Shown in pieces: positions 1 to 7,710 of a DNA stretch of 21,696 nucleotides. The stretch comes from a virus, in IMG/VR virus record IMGVR_UViG_3300000576_000027, positions 1 to 21,696 of that record; one strand, written 5' to 3'. The notes beneath the pieces were generated by a model that saw nothing but the letters and a program-made list of their open reading frames with translations, was not told the DNA's origin and made no database searches. A program made the position numbers and the translations under genes. Each line of letters opens with the position of its first letter. Position 1 is the first letter of the stretch.

Positions 1-627
1 AAAATGTTTCATGGTCGATCATATTTGAAGAATTATTCTAGAATATATGAAAAAGCAAAACTATATAATTCAGAATTAACTAGAAAAAGACATTATGAAG
101 AAGTTGAAAACAATATTCACCCTTGGCAAGGTGATAGAAATCCATCCAGAATTGCTTCTAAAGAAGGTCGACATCATGCTAAAGAACCAGAATGGCGGCG
201 AAGAAAATCTGAAGAACTTAAAAGAAAAGTTGAAGACGGAACACACCCTTGGCAAGGTGATAAAAATCTTCTAAGAATAGCTGCTAAAGAGGGCCGTCAC
301 CCTTGGCAAGGCGGTGAACATCAAAGAAAAGTGGCTCGTCAAAAGATAAAAGATGGAACTCATAATTGGTTAGGCGGTGAACAGCAAAAAGAATTAAATA
401 AAAAACGAATTGATGAAGGAACACATAATTGGGTTAACGAAACTATTTGTATAGATATGGACGGCAATACAGTGAGTGTGTCCAGAGAAGAATATAGAAA
501 TCAAAAGATAGGTAAACCTGAAACTTGGAAATATGTCCATTATAATTCTAAAGAAGGACATAGAAGACGAGGTGTTCCTTATATTAACAGAAGATGTAAA
601 AACAAAGTAAATGATCAACTTTCATAA
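1..627 (+). CDS. Homing-endonuclease-like protein, C-terminal part (5' end outside window)
   Basis: The frame is open from base 1 and the first ATG is at 4, so the gene probably starts upstream and only its C-terminal part is seen. The protein is very basic and built of repeats of the form DGTHPWQGG or DGTHNWLGG, each followed by a Lys/Arg-rich helix; at DNA level CACCCTTGGCAAGG occurs at 118, 244 and 298. Such repeats resemble the DNA-binding repeat tails (NUMOD type) of phage GIY-YIG and HNH homing endonucleases. The end, with DMDGNTVSVSREEY, WKYVHYNSKEGHRRRG, matches the usual C-terminus of these proteins. No nuclease domain is visible in this window; it would lie to the left. It is AT-rich compared with the sheath gene and stands immediately before it, as expected for a mobile gene parked beside an essential tail gene. 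The family call is from recognised style, not from a search. Confidence 0.7.
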   Translation, partial: KMFHGRSYLKNYSRIYEKAKLYNSELTRKRHYEEVENNIHPWQGDRNPSRIASKEGRHHAKEPEWRRRKSEELKRKVEDGTHPWQGDKNLLRIAAKEGRHPWQGGEHQRKVARQKIKDGTHNWLGGEQQKELNKKRIDEGTHNWVNETICIDMDGNTVSVSREEYRNQKIGKPETWKYVHYNSKEGHRRRGVPYINRRCKNKVNDQLS

Positions 628-630
628 ATA
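623..630 (+). promoter_or_regulatory. Probable T4-type late promoter (CATAAATA) for the sheath gene
   Basis: CATAAATA differs from the T4 late consensus TATAAATA at the first base only. It overlaps the TAA stop (625-627) of the preceding gene and lies 52 nt before the sheath ATG at 683. It also forms part of the left arm of the inverted repeat at 625-664. Confidence 0.5.
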
Positions 631-664
631 TTATTAAGAGAAATTGGGATTTTAATAATATTTA
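625..664 (+). repeat. 13-bp perfect inverted repeat in the sheath leader
   Basis: TAAATATTATTAA (625-637) is perfectly complementary to TTAATAATATTTA (652-664), with a 14-nt loop. The left arm coincides with the late promoter and the stop codon of the upstream gene; the right arm ends 4 nt before the Shine-Dalgarno AAAGGAG (669-675). No U-tract follows, so it does not look like a terminator. Read-through RNA would contain the whole hairpin, whereas RNA begun at the late promoter would lose most of the left arm. Confidence 0.65.
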
Positions 665-668
665 CTTG

Positions 669-675
669 AAAGGAG
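669..675 (+). promoter_or_regulatory. Shine-Dalgarno AAAGGAG that sets the sheath start at 683
   Basis: AAAGGAG lies 7 nt before ATG 683. The in-frame GTG at 714 has no ribosome-binding sequence before it. This makes 683 the likely initiation codon although it is in a different frame from the body of the sheath gene. Confidence 0.8.
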
Positions 676-682
676 ACTAAAA

Positions 683-2690
683 ATGAGTTCTTTTTCTTTG
701 AAGCCCAGCCGTTGTGTCACGCGAGATCGATCTTACAGGGATCGTTCCTGCTGTTTCTACGACTGTAGGTGCTTTTGCAGGTGTTTTCCGTTGGGGACCA
801 GCCGAAGAAGCACAATTAATTTCAAACGAAAACCAGCTTGCCGAACGTTATGGTAAGCCAACTGATTCTAACTTTGAAACATTTTTCACCGCCGCTAACT
901 TTCTAGCATATTCTAATGCACTGTATATTTCACGTGCTGTTTCAGCCAATGCAGAGAATGCTATTACTGGTACGAGTGTAGATGATATTCAGATCAAGAA
1001 TCGTGATCAATATCTAGAGCAAGAAGGTAATTTTGATGCCAATACCGTCTATATTGCCAAATGGCCAGGTGAACTTGGTGATTCACTTAAAATTTCTGTC
1101 TGTGATTCAGCCAATGCATTTTCATCTGCACTAGAAGTTACAGGTAATAATACCCTTGCTATTGATTTTACTGTGAACTCAAATGAAGTCACTATCGAAA
1201 TTGAAAACACAGATGGTAACTCTTCTGTTGCAGCCGAAGAAGCTAATACACTTGTTAATTCACTTGTAATTGGTGATCAGATTCAGGCCGGTAATACTAC
1301 AATTGGTAATCAATATCTTCGACTAACAAGCATTGGTTCTATCACTGAAGACGGCAATACCGCTTTTGTTACACTTACAACTTCAACTCGTTATCGTTTA
1401 TCAACTGATCATACAGAGTCTACTCTTCGGAGAAGTTGGGAATATTTCAATCTAGTACCTGGTGCTCCTGGAACTTCTGCTTTCGCTGAGGGTAAGGGTG
1501 GTGATGGTGATGAACTTCACATTGTTGTCGCTGACGAAAACGGAGAATTCACTGGAACACCTGGAACTGTTCTGGAAGTATGGCCTAATCTATCAAGAGC
1601 TACTGATGCTCGTGGTGAACAGGGCGGATCAATCTATTACGTTGATGCGGTTAATCGTAGTTCTCGCTATGTATGGTTTGGTAATCACCGTCCAGGTTAT
1701 TCAGTAGGTAAAGCATCTACTATTACTGCATTAGATACTACACCATATACGGAGTCGTTCGCAGGTGGTGATGACGGTTTATCTGAAATCGGCATACCTC
1801 TTGGTGATCTGGCACGTGCCTACGACGTCTACAAACATGGTGAAGAGATTGATATTTCACTTCTCTTGACTGGTAAATCACGATTCGGTCTACACGGTGA
1901 AGGCCTAGCAAACTATCTTATTGATAACATTGCTGAAGATCGTAAAGACTGCGTGGTATTCCTATCACCAGAAAGAGCGGACGTAGTCCAGAACCCAGGT
2001 AATGAAGATAATGATATCGTCGAATTCAGATCTGCAGTTCGTGCTACATCTTATGCTGTTCTGGACTCCGGTTATAAGTATCAATATGATCGATACAATG
2101 ATGTATTCCGTTGGATTCCTCTGAACGGTGATATTGCAGGTACTGTAGTCCGAACAGATGATGTTCGTGATCCTTGGTTTTCTCCTGCTGGTTTCAACCG
2201 TGGGCAGATCAAGAATTTTGTCAAGCTTGCTTGGAATCCAGATAAGGCTAATCGAGATGTTCTGTATAAGAATGATATTAACCCAGTAGTAACATTTCCA
2301 AATCTTGGAACAATCCTATTTGGTGATAAAACACTTCTTGGTAAACCTTCTGCATTTGATCGAATCAATGTTCGTAGACTATTCATTGTTCTTGAGAAGG
2401 CAATTTCAACTGCTTCTAAATTTATTCTCTTTGAATTCAACGACGAGTTCACTAGAGCGCAGTTCAGAAATCTTGTTGAACCTTATCTTCGTGATATTCA
2501 AGGACGTAGAGGTATCTTCGATTTCCGAGTAGTCTGTGATACTACAAACAATACACCAGAAGTGATCGACCGAAACGAGTTTATCGGTGATATCTACGTG
2601 GCCCCAGCGAGATCGATTAATTTCATCCGTCTCTCGTTTGTCGCCGTCCGTACTGGGGTGGAATTTGAGGAAGTGATAGGATCTTTCTGA
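683..2690 (+). CDS. 18: Contractile tail sheath protein (gp18), apparent +1 frameshift near codon 7
   Basis: This is the contractile sheath subunit that polymerises around the tail tube. The main frame from 714 gives 658 residues, close to T4 gp18 (659). Family hallmarks are the N-terminal REIDLTG, FRWGP, an internal PGELGD, the block DGYKYQYD-like (DSGYKYQYDRYND), SPAGFNRGQI, FGDKT, FDRINVRRLF, VVCDTTNNTPEVIDRNEF and the C-terminal PARSINFIRLSFVAVRTGVEFEE. The conserved sheath start SPAVVSREIDLT is encoded in this frame from 702, but the frame has TGA at 699-701. The only ATG with a good ribosome site is 683, in another frame (MSSFSLKPS..., closing at TAA 854-856). Joining the two needs one base skipped between about 700 and 707, giving about 668 residues starting MSSFSL(K/S)PAVVSREIDLT. 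Either programmed +1 frameshifting (CCC-A at 704-707 is a possible slip site) or an indel explains this. Function is near certain; the start is the open question. Confidence 0.93.
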
Positions 2691-2720
2691 TCTAATAAAA
2701 AATATGGTACTTACCAAAAT

Positions 2721-2745
2721 AAAAGAGGGCTACGGCCCTCTTTTT
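2721..2745 (+). terminator. Rho-independent terminator after the sheath gene
   Basis: Stem AAAAGAGGGC (2721-2730) pairs with GCCCTCTTTT (2735-2744) around a TACG loop closed by C-G, a very stable UNCG-type tetraloop, followed directly by T's. It lies 31 nt after the sheath stop and separates sheath transcription from the next unit. Confidence 0.9.
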
Positions 2746-2756
2746 AGTAGGTTTAA

Positions 2757-2764
2757 TATAAATA
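2757..2764 (+). promoter_or_regulatory. T4-type late promoter (TATAAATA)
   Basis: Exact match to the T4 late consensus TATAAATA, just after the sheath terminator and 71 nt before the GIY-YIG gene. It probably restarts late transcription for that gene and possibly the tail tube gene beyond. Confidence 0.7.
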
Positions 2765-2835
2765 ATAATGTAGATCGCGGCACGACCAATACCCATCTAC
2801 TCTAAAACTTAAAACTATAACCAAGGAGTTTCAGC

Positions 2836-3942
2836 ATGAATATTTATTACACTGTATATCAGATCACAAATTTAATCAATGGCAAAATTTATATAGGTGC
2901 TCATAGAACCAGAAATATCTACGATGATTATATGGGTTCTAGTAAAATATTGAGACAAGCTATAAATAAACACGGCAAAGAAAATTTCAGTAAAGAAATA
3001 TTGCATATATTTGATAATGAAGATGATATGTGGAATAAAGAAAAAGAATTAGTAACTAAAGAATTTTGTTCTAATAAAAATACTTATAATATTGCAGAAG
3101 GAGGTGTGGGTTGGTCAGATATAGGAAAATATACTGTAGATAATAAAATAGGTATATTTTCAGAAGATTATATTAAAAATAAAAAACCGGAAGTTTCTCG
3201 AAGAACACATATAAAATTGAAAAGAGAAAAACTGGGTATTTACGGTATGAGTCCCGAAAAGAGATCTGAAAACGGTAAAAGAGCTGTTGCTTATTGTAGA
3301 GAAAATAATTTAGGATTATTCGGTATGAGTTCCGAAAAGAGATCTGAAAACGGTATTAAAGGTTCTAATACTTGCAGAGAACGCGGTGTTGGTTTATTCG
3401 GTTTAACTTTTGAAGAAAGATCAGAAATATCTAAAAAAACGCAAAGTGAAATGTGTCCAATAAAAGCTTTTGAAATTAGATCTAAAGGTGGGAAAATAGG
3501 AGCACAGATGCAAATTGAAAATAAAATAGGTATATTTGGTCGTAGTGAAGAAGAACGAATTGCTTATGCTAAACATGCTAATAATAAACAGAAAGAATTA
3601 GGTGTAGGTTTTTATAGTTCTGAAACACAAAGAGAATTAGGTAAAAGAGGCGGTCCTAAAAATAAAGGATTCAAATGGTATTCAGATGATAATGCGGACT
3701 ATAAATATACATCTAGAGAACAAAAAGAACTTTCTTTTGAGGAATTTCTAGAACAAAATCCACAATATAAATCAGGCAGAAACAAAGTACCTTATAGACC
3801 AAGAAATACTAAAGGTCGTGTACTTGCAACTAATGGTGTAGTGAATATACAATTCAAGTCGCCAGAAGAGCGTGATAAATATATTCAGGAGAATAAGGAC
3901 TTCCGTAAGGGTAGAACTAATTTAAACAAAAAGAATAAATAA
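2836..3942 (+). CDS. GIY-YIG homing endonuclease
   Basis: A free-standing homing endonuclease that would nick or cut phage DNA near its own site and spread by repair. The N-terminal GIY-YIG domain is clear: YTVYQITN (5-12) for the GIY strand, KIYIGAH (17-23) for YIG, basic HRTR (23-26), an acidic EKEL segment with candidate metal-binding Glu near 69-71, and TYNIAEGG (83-90). Residues about 95-280 hold repeats of the form LG(L/I)(F/Y)GMSxEKRSENG, two of which (3244 and 3322) are nearly identical at DNA level at a 78-bp offset; such repeats bind DNA in this group. The C-terminus contains TNGVVNIQF and a GR-rich end, also typical. It has its own Shine-Dalgarno (AAGGAG) and late promoter. It separates two tail genes that are normally adjacent in T4-like phages and is visibly richer in A/T than its neighbours, consistent with insertion. 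Confidence 0.9.
   Translation: MNIYYTVYQITNLINGKIYIGAHRTRNIYDDYMGSSKILRQAINKHGKENFSKEILHIFDNEDDMWNKEKELVTKEFCSNKNTYNIAEGGVGWSDIGKYTVDNKIGIFSEDYIKNKKPEVSRRTHIKLKREKLGIYGMSPEKRSENGKRAVAYCRENNLGLFGMSSEKRSENGIKGSNTCRERGVGLFGLTFEERSEISKKTQSEMCPIKAFEIRSKGGKIGAQMQIENKIGIFGRSEEERIAYAKHANNKQKELGVGFYSSETQRELGKRGGPKNKGFKWYSDDNADYKYTSREQKELSFEEFLEQNPQYKSGRNKVPYRPRNTKGRVLATNGVVNIQFKSPEERDKYIQENKDFRKGRTNLNKKNK
3934..3941 (+). promoter_or_regulatory. 19: Possible late promoter (AATAAATA) for the tail tube gene
   Basis: AATAAATA keeps the ATAAATA core and lies 30 nt before the tube ATG at 3972, almost the same distance as the other late promoters here (31 nt). It overlaps the TAA stop of the GIY-YIG gene. 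An AT-rich end of an AT-rich gene could give this by chance. Confidence 0.4.
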
Positions 3943-3971
3943 ATTATAACCTTGCAAGGAGAATAAAAGAA

Positions 3972-4520
3972 ATGTTGAATATATCTAATATGCGTTCTCA
4001 GTTAATTGGTGGAGGTGCTAGACCTACTCTATTTCAGGTTATTATCACTAACCCAATTGACGGTTCTGCAGATCTAAAAGTACCGTTTATGGCACAAGCA
4101 GCACAGCTTCCGTCATTCACTACCGGTATTATTAATGTTCCCTACATGGGAAGAACTATCAAAGAAGCTGGTGATCGTACCTTTGAAGACTGGACTGTCA
4201 CTATCATCAACGATGAAGACTTTCTAGTCCGTAATGCAATGGAAGCATGGAATAATGCTATCAATCGTCTGGAAAGAAATATTCGTGATACTGGTTCATC
4301 TTCTGGTTTAGACTACAAGTCACAGGCCACAGTAACACAATATGCAAAGACTGGTGATCCAATCAGAACTTATCAGTTCGAGGGACTTTTCCCATCTAAT
4401 ATTGCTCCAATCCAGCTTGATTGGTCTTCAACGGATACATACGAACAGTTTGATGTAACTTTTTCATACGACAGTTTTGAGGTGATTTCCGGATCTACTG
4501 GTAACGCCGGCGGCCGATAA
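3972..4520 (+). CDS. 19: Tail tube protein (gp19)
   Basis: Subunit of the inner tail tube through which DNA passes; the sheath encloses it. The 182-residue protein is slightly longer than T4 gp19 (163). Family features are the start MRSQLIGGGARPTLFQV, FMAQAAQLPSFTTGIINVPYMGRTIKEAGDRTF (about residues 39-72, the conserved receptor-like strand region), DWTVTIINDEDF, and the C-terminal GLFPSNIAPIQLDWSSTDTYEQFDVTFSYDSFEV. The start ATG follows AAGGAG with about 11 nt spacing; an internal Met at residue 7 is an alternative start. It is followed 19 nt later by the portal gene, so the T4 order 18-19-20 is kept apart from the endonuclease insertion. Confidence 0.95.
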   Translation: MLNISNMRSQLIGGGARPTLFQVIITNPIDGSADLKVPFMAQAAQLPSFTTGIINVPYMGRTIKEAGDRTFEDWTVTIINDEDFLVRNAMEAWNNAINRLERNIRDTGSSSGLDYKSQATVTQYAKTGDPIRTYQFEGLFPSNIAPIQLDWSSTDTYEQFDVTFSYDSFEVISGSTGNAGGR

Positions 4521-4539
4521 TATTTGAAAGGACTAGATT

Positions 4540-6165
4540 ATGGTAAAATTATTTGGTTTTGAAATAAAAAAATCAAGTGAGCAACCACCAGAAGTAGAGA
4601 GTTTTGCACCTAAAATTGAAGATGATGGTGCAACTGTTGTTACTGCGGCTGGTGGTTCTTACGGCACTTTCGTTGATCTTGAAGGATCTGCCAAATCAGA
4701 GGCCGAACTTGTTTCTCGGTACAGAGAAATGTCTCTTCAACCGGAAATAGAAGAAGCTATTGATTCTATCGTTGAAGAAGCAATGGACACAGACGATGAT
4801 ACTATCGTGTCTATCAATATAGATAAAGTTGAATACACTGAAAAAGTGAAGAAACGCATCCGAGAAGAATTCAATGTAGTACTTGATCTGCTCAATTTCA
4901 ACATGCTTTCTTATGATATATTCAGACGTTGGTATATTGATGGACGTCTATACTATCATGCTATTATTGATAATGATAAACCCCACGAAGGTTTAAAAGA
5001 ACTACGGTATATTGATCCTCGGAAAATCCGAAAAGTTCGTGAAGTAAAGAAAGAAAAACAAGGCGAAGTCATCATAGAAAAGGTCAAAGGTGAGTACTTC
5101 ATCTATAATGACAAAGGTTTTGCCAACAAGCTAAAAGCATCTGCTTCATATGGTTCTGTTGGTGGTATGAAAATCGCCAAAGATTCTATTGTTCATGTCA
5201 CTTCTGGTGTTCTAGACGAAACAAACACTTTCGTTCTTTCTCATCTTCACAAAGCAATTCGTCCAATGAATATTCTTCGTTCAATCGAAGATGCTACGGT
5301 GATTTATACTCTGGCACGTGCACCAGAAAGACGAATTTTCTATATTGATGTCGGTGGTCTTCCAAAGGCCAAGGCCGAACAATATATGCGCGATATGATG
5401 ACAAGACATAAGAATAAGCTCGTCTATGACCAGACTACTGGTGAAGTTCGTGATGATAGAAAATATACCACAATGCTGGAAGACTATTGGTTTCCACGTA
5501 GAGAGGGTAACCGTTCAACAGAAGTTTCCAGTCTTCCCGGTGGTGGAACACTTATAAATATTGAAAACATTGAATATTTCCAACGGAAACTATATAAAGC
5601 ACTGAATGTTCCTATTACTCGTCTTCAGGGTGAAACAGGTTTTACTCTTGGTCGTTCAACAGAAATTTCAAGGGATGAAGTCAAATTCTCTAAATTTGTT
5701 GCTCGTCTACGTAGACGCTTCTCGCATCTTCTTTATAATGCACTAGAAAAACAATTAATACTAAAGAAAGTAATTGCACCAGAAGACTGGGAAGAACTTC
5801 GGAATGATATCACTTTTGATTTTGCTATTGACAACTATTTTTCAGAACTTAAATATTCAGAAATTCTTACTTCTCGTGTAGATACACTACAGAGAATGGA
5901 ACCTTATATTGGTAAGTACTATTCAAATACATGGGCTCGTAAGAATATTCTGATGCAGACCGATGAAGATATTGAAGAGATGGATAAGGAAATAGAGAAA
6001 GAAACTGGAGAAGGTGAAGGATCCGAACCAGGAGGGAATGGAGAAAGACCAGAACCTAATCCATTACCGGAACCTAGAGCGGCACCTTTACCAGGTCAAG
6101 TAGACAAAGAACCTAAAGAACCGTCTGATGGTGACGAGCAAGAAGAAAAACAAATACTTTCATAA
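4540..6165 (+). CDS. 20: Portal vertex protein (gp20)
   Basis: Forms the dodecameric ring at one capsid vertex, nucleates head assembly with the scaffold and is the channel for DNA packaging and exit. The 541 residues compare with 524 in T4. Recognisable portal segments are YREMSLQPEIEEAIDSIVEEA, DIFRRWYIDGRLYYH, LRYIDPRKIRKVREV, the central LARAPERRIFYIDVGGLPKAKAEQYM, the long DDRKYTTMLEDYWFPRREGNRSTEVSSLPGG block, YFQRKLYKALNVPITRL and GRSTEISRDEVKFSKFV. The last 60 or so residues are acidic and proline-rich (repeated EP and GEGEG), a low-complexity tail beyond the T4-like core. The start has AAAGGA about 8 nt upstream. No promoter is obvious just before it, so it is probably co-transcribed with the tube gene. 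Confidence 0.96.
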   Translation: MVKLFGFEIKKSSEQPPEVESFAPKIEDDGATVVTAAGGSYGTFVDLEGSAKSEAELVSRYREMSLQPEIEEAIDSIVEEAMDTDDDTIVSINIDKVEYTEKVKKRIREEFNVVLDLLNFNMLSYDIFRRWYIDGRLYYHAIIDNDKPHEGLKELRYIDPRKIRKVREVKKEKQGEVIIEKVKGEYFIYNDKGFANKLKASASYGSVGGMKIAKDSIVHVTSGVLDETNTFVLSHLHKAIRPMNILRSIEDATVIYTLARAPERRIFYIDVGGLPKAKAEQYMRDMMTRHKNKLVYDQTTGEVRDDRKYTTMLEDYWFPRREGNRSTEVSSLPGGGTLINIENIEYFQRKLYKALNVPITRLQGETGFTLGRSTEISRDEVKFSKFVARLRRRFSHLLYNALEKQLILKKVIAPEDWEELRNDITFDFAIDNYFSELKYSEILTSRVDTLQRMEPYIGKYYSNTWARKNILMQTDEDIEEMDKEIEKETGEGEGSEPGGNGERPEPNPLPEPRAAPLPGQVDKEPKEPSDGDEQEEKQILS

Positions 6166-6168
6166 ATA
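6161..6168 (+). promoter_or_regulatory. Probable late promoter (CATAAATA) for the prohead core genes
   Basis: CATAAATA overlaps the TAA stop (6163-6165) of the portal gene and ends 31 nt before the ATG at 6200, the same distance found before gp22 and gp23. Confidence 0.6.
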
Positions 6169-6199
6169 AATTAAATAGATAATTCAAAAGGAGAGACTT

Positions 6200-7258
6200 A
6201 TGTCTTGGGTATCACAAATTGTTAAATCTGCACTAGAAGGTGATGCAGTTGAAATGAAAACTGCATTTGAAAAAGAAATGGATGAACGCATTTCTGATAA
6301 AATGGATGATCTTTACCAGGAAGCCGCTGATGAACTCTTTGCAGAATCAGAAGAACTAGATGAGTCATTTAAACGAGGTGATATTATCGAAGTGCCTGGT
6401 TCAGGTTCTACTAAACATAAAGCAGTAATGATTGCACCAAATAAAGCTGTTTATATTGAAGATGACTCTGCTGAAAGTGTTCCTTCTGATGCACTTTCAA
6501 AATCAACTAAAGCTAAGAGAACTACTCGTGATGAAAAGAATATGGCATCTGAATATTTAAAAGCCATGAAAGAAGATCTAGAATTAGATGAGCGCAGAGG
6601 AGGTGCACCCAAAATGGGCCCAGACCCTTTTCGTTCAATGACAGCCGGTGGTGAAAAAGATCGGAGATCAGCTGCACAGAAAGGTTCAAAATGGAGAGTT
6701 ACTTTCAAGACAGGACATAAAGCCGTTGATGTAACAGCTCGGAACACTTCAGAAGCTATCAAAAAGGGTATTGCATCTGCAGATAAACAAGATGTTCAGG
6801 GATCACCTGCTTATAAAGATGTGAAGAAAATCTCAGAGGAAGTTGAATACTTAGATGAAAAAATCAAAATTGGTACTAAAGTGAAAATACATTCTCCTGG
6901 GGATTCTTATCACGGTAAAGTCGGTAGAGTCGGTGAAATCCGTCATGGATCTTTTAAAGGTGCTCCAAAAACATATACTATTGATTATGAACATGATGGA
7001 AATCAATCAGTACAATTACCAAAAAATAAAATAAAAATGTATACTGAAGAAGTTGATCTGGATGAAGCCAAGATGTCTGATGGAGAAGTGCTTGCTGCTG
7101 CAAAGAAACTTGCCAAAAATGGTAAAGATGCTAAGACAAAGAGTTTTGGACAAGGTCTTGTAGACTTCTATGATGAAAATGATTCTTTCACACCTGATCA
7201 AGTCGCCGGACTACAGAACATTATGAAAAATGCAAGTTTCCAGATGGCTAAAGACTAA
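6200..7258 (+). CDS. 67: Prohead core protein, gp67-like N-terminus with modular extension
   Basis: The first 50 residues (SQIVKSALEGDAVEMKTAFEKEMDERISDKMDDL...) resemble T4 gp67, the small prohead core protein encoded directly after the portal gene: an amphipathic helix region with the SALEGDxVxxKxxFE pattern. T4 gp67 is only 80 residues; this protein has 352. The extra 300 residues are divided by ELDE/YLDE/DLDE motifs at 52-55, 129-131, 218-220 and 287-289. The pieces look unrelated: 56-131 (FKRGDIIEVPGSG..., a small beta fold), 132-220 (WRVTFKTGHKAVDVTARNTSEAIKKG), 221-289 (TKVKIHSPGDSYHGKVGRVGE, SH3/KOW-like in appearance) and a helical 290-352. The LDE sites resemble the (L/I)xE consensus of T4 prohead protease, so the chain may be cut into several internal peptides. 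AAGGAG precedes the ATG. The gp67 assignment rests on position and the N-terminal pattern. Confidence 0.75.
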   Translation: MSWVSQIVKSALEGDAVEMKTAFEKEMDERISDKMDDLYQEAADELFAESEELDESFKRGDIIEVPGSGSTKHKAVMIAPNKAVYIEDDSAESVPSDALSKSTKAKRTTRDEKNMASEYLKAMKEDLELDERRGGAPKMGPDPFRSMTAGGEKDRRSAAQKGSKWRVTFKTGHKAVDVTARNTSEAIKKGIASADKQDVQGSPAYKDVKKISEEVEYLDEKIKIGTKVKIHSPGDSYHGKVGRVGEIRHGSFKGAPKTYTIDYEHDGNQSVQLPKNKIKMYTEEVDLDEAKMSDGEVLAAAKKLAKNGKDAKTKSFGQGLVDFYDENDSFTPDQVAGLQNIMKNASFQMAKD

Positions 7259-7710
7259 TGGAAAGTTTCAAGTCTTTCTCTGAAGGTATTAAGTTTGGAA
7301 GGCCGATGTTTCATATCTCTTCTACGAGATCGAAACTTCAGACCAAACCACCCAACTATAATCAATACCTAGAAGCATCATTGAAAGATATTGAAGCAGA
7401 TGCCAAGAAATTTAAAGAAGAAGGTCGGGATGACTTTGTCAAACTTCTCCGTGATATCTATAGAAAGAGACGAGAGGAAATACCACTAGTCAAGAAGAGT
7501 GGTATGTCACCACAGGAACGTGAAGGTGTCAGAAATCAAGCACAAGGGCCGTTTATAGAATCAATGCCATACTATAGGTTGAAAGAAACTCTTGATTTTT
7601 ATAAGACAATGCATTCTAGGCTTAAGAGAAAAAATCCCTCTGATCCTCTTCTAGATGATATCAAAACCGTACTAGGAAAAATAGTCAATAGATTTAAAAA
7701 GGGAAAATGA
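7258..7710 (+). CDS. Prohead-region protein of unknown function (position of gp68)
   Basis: A 150-residue, strongly charged, mostly helical protein. The start ATG shares one base with the TAA of the preceding gene (TAATG), and its TGA overlaps the next start, so translation is coupled on both sides. It sits where T4 carries gp68, between gp67 and gp21, but I cannot see a convincing sequence match to gp68. Visible features are an N-terminal SFKSFSEGIKFGRPMF, a central basic helix (RDIYRKRREEIP), GMSPQEREGVRNQAQGPFIESMP and a lysine-rich end. Unlike its neighbours it lacks repeated LDE-type motifs. No known domain recognised. Confidence 0.75.
   Translation: MESFKSFSEGIKFGRPMFHISSTRSKLQTKPPNYNQYLEASLKDIEADAKKFKEEGRDDFVKLLRDIYRKRREEIPLVKKSGMSPQEREGVRNQAQGPFIESMPYYRLKETLDFYKTMHSRLKRKNPSDPLLDDIKTVLGKIVNRFKKGK

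Noticed and set aside
118-311. CRISPR-like array from CACCCTTGGCAAGG repeats
   Set aside because: Only three copies, unequal spacing, and all in frame within a repeat protein.
1462-1707. 81-aa + strand frame inside the sheath gene
   Set aside because: Shadow of the strongly conserved sheath frame; composition is Leu/Val-rich as in frame artefacts.
714-2690. Taking GTG 714 as the sheath start
   Set aside because: There is no ribosome site before it and it would remove the conserved SPAVV segment encoded just upstream in the same frame.
2406-2717. 103-aa minus-strand frame over the sheath end and terminator
   Set aside because: Antisense to the conserved sheath C-terminus; no supporting signals.
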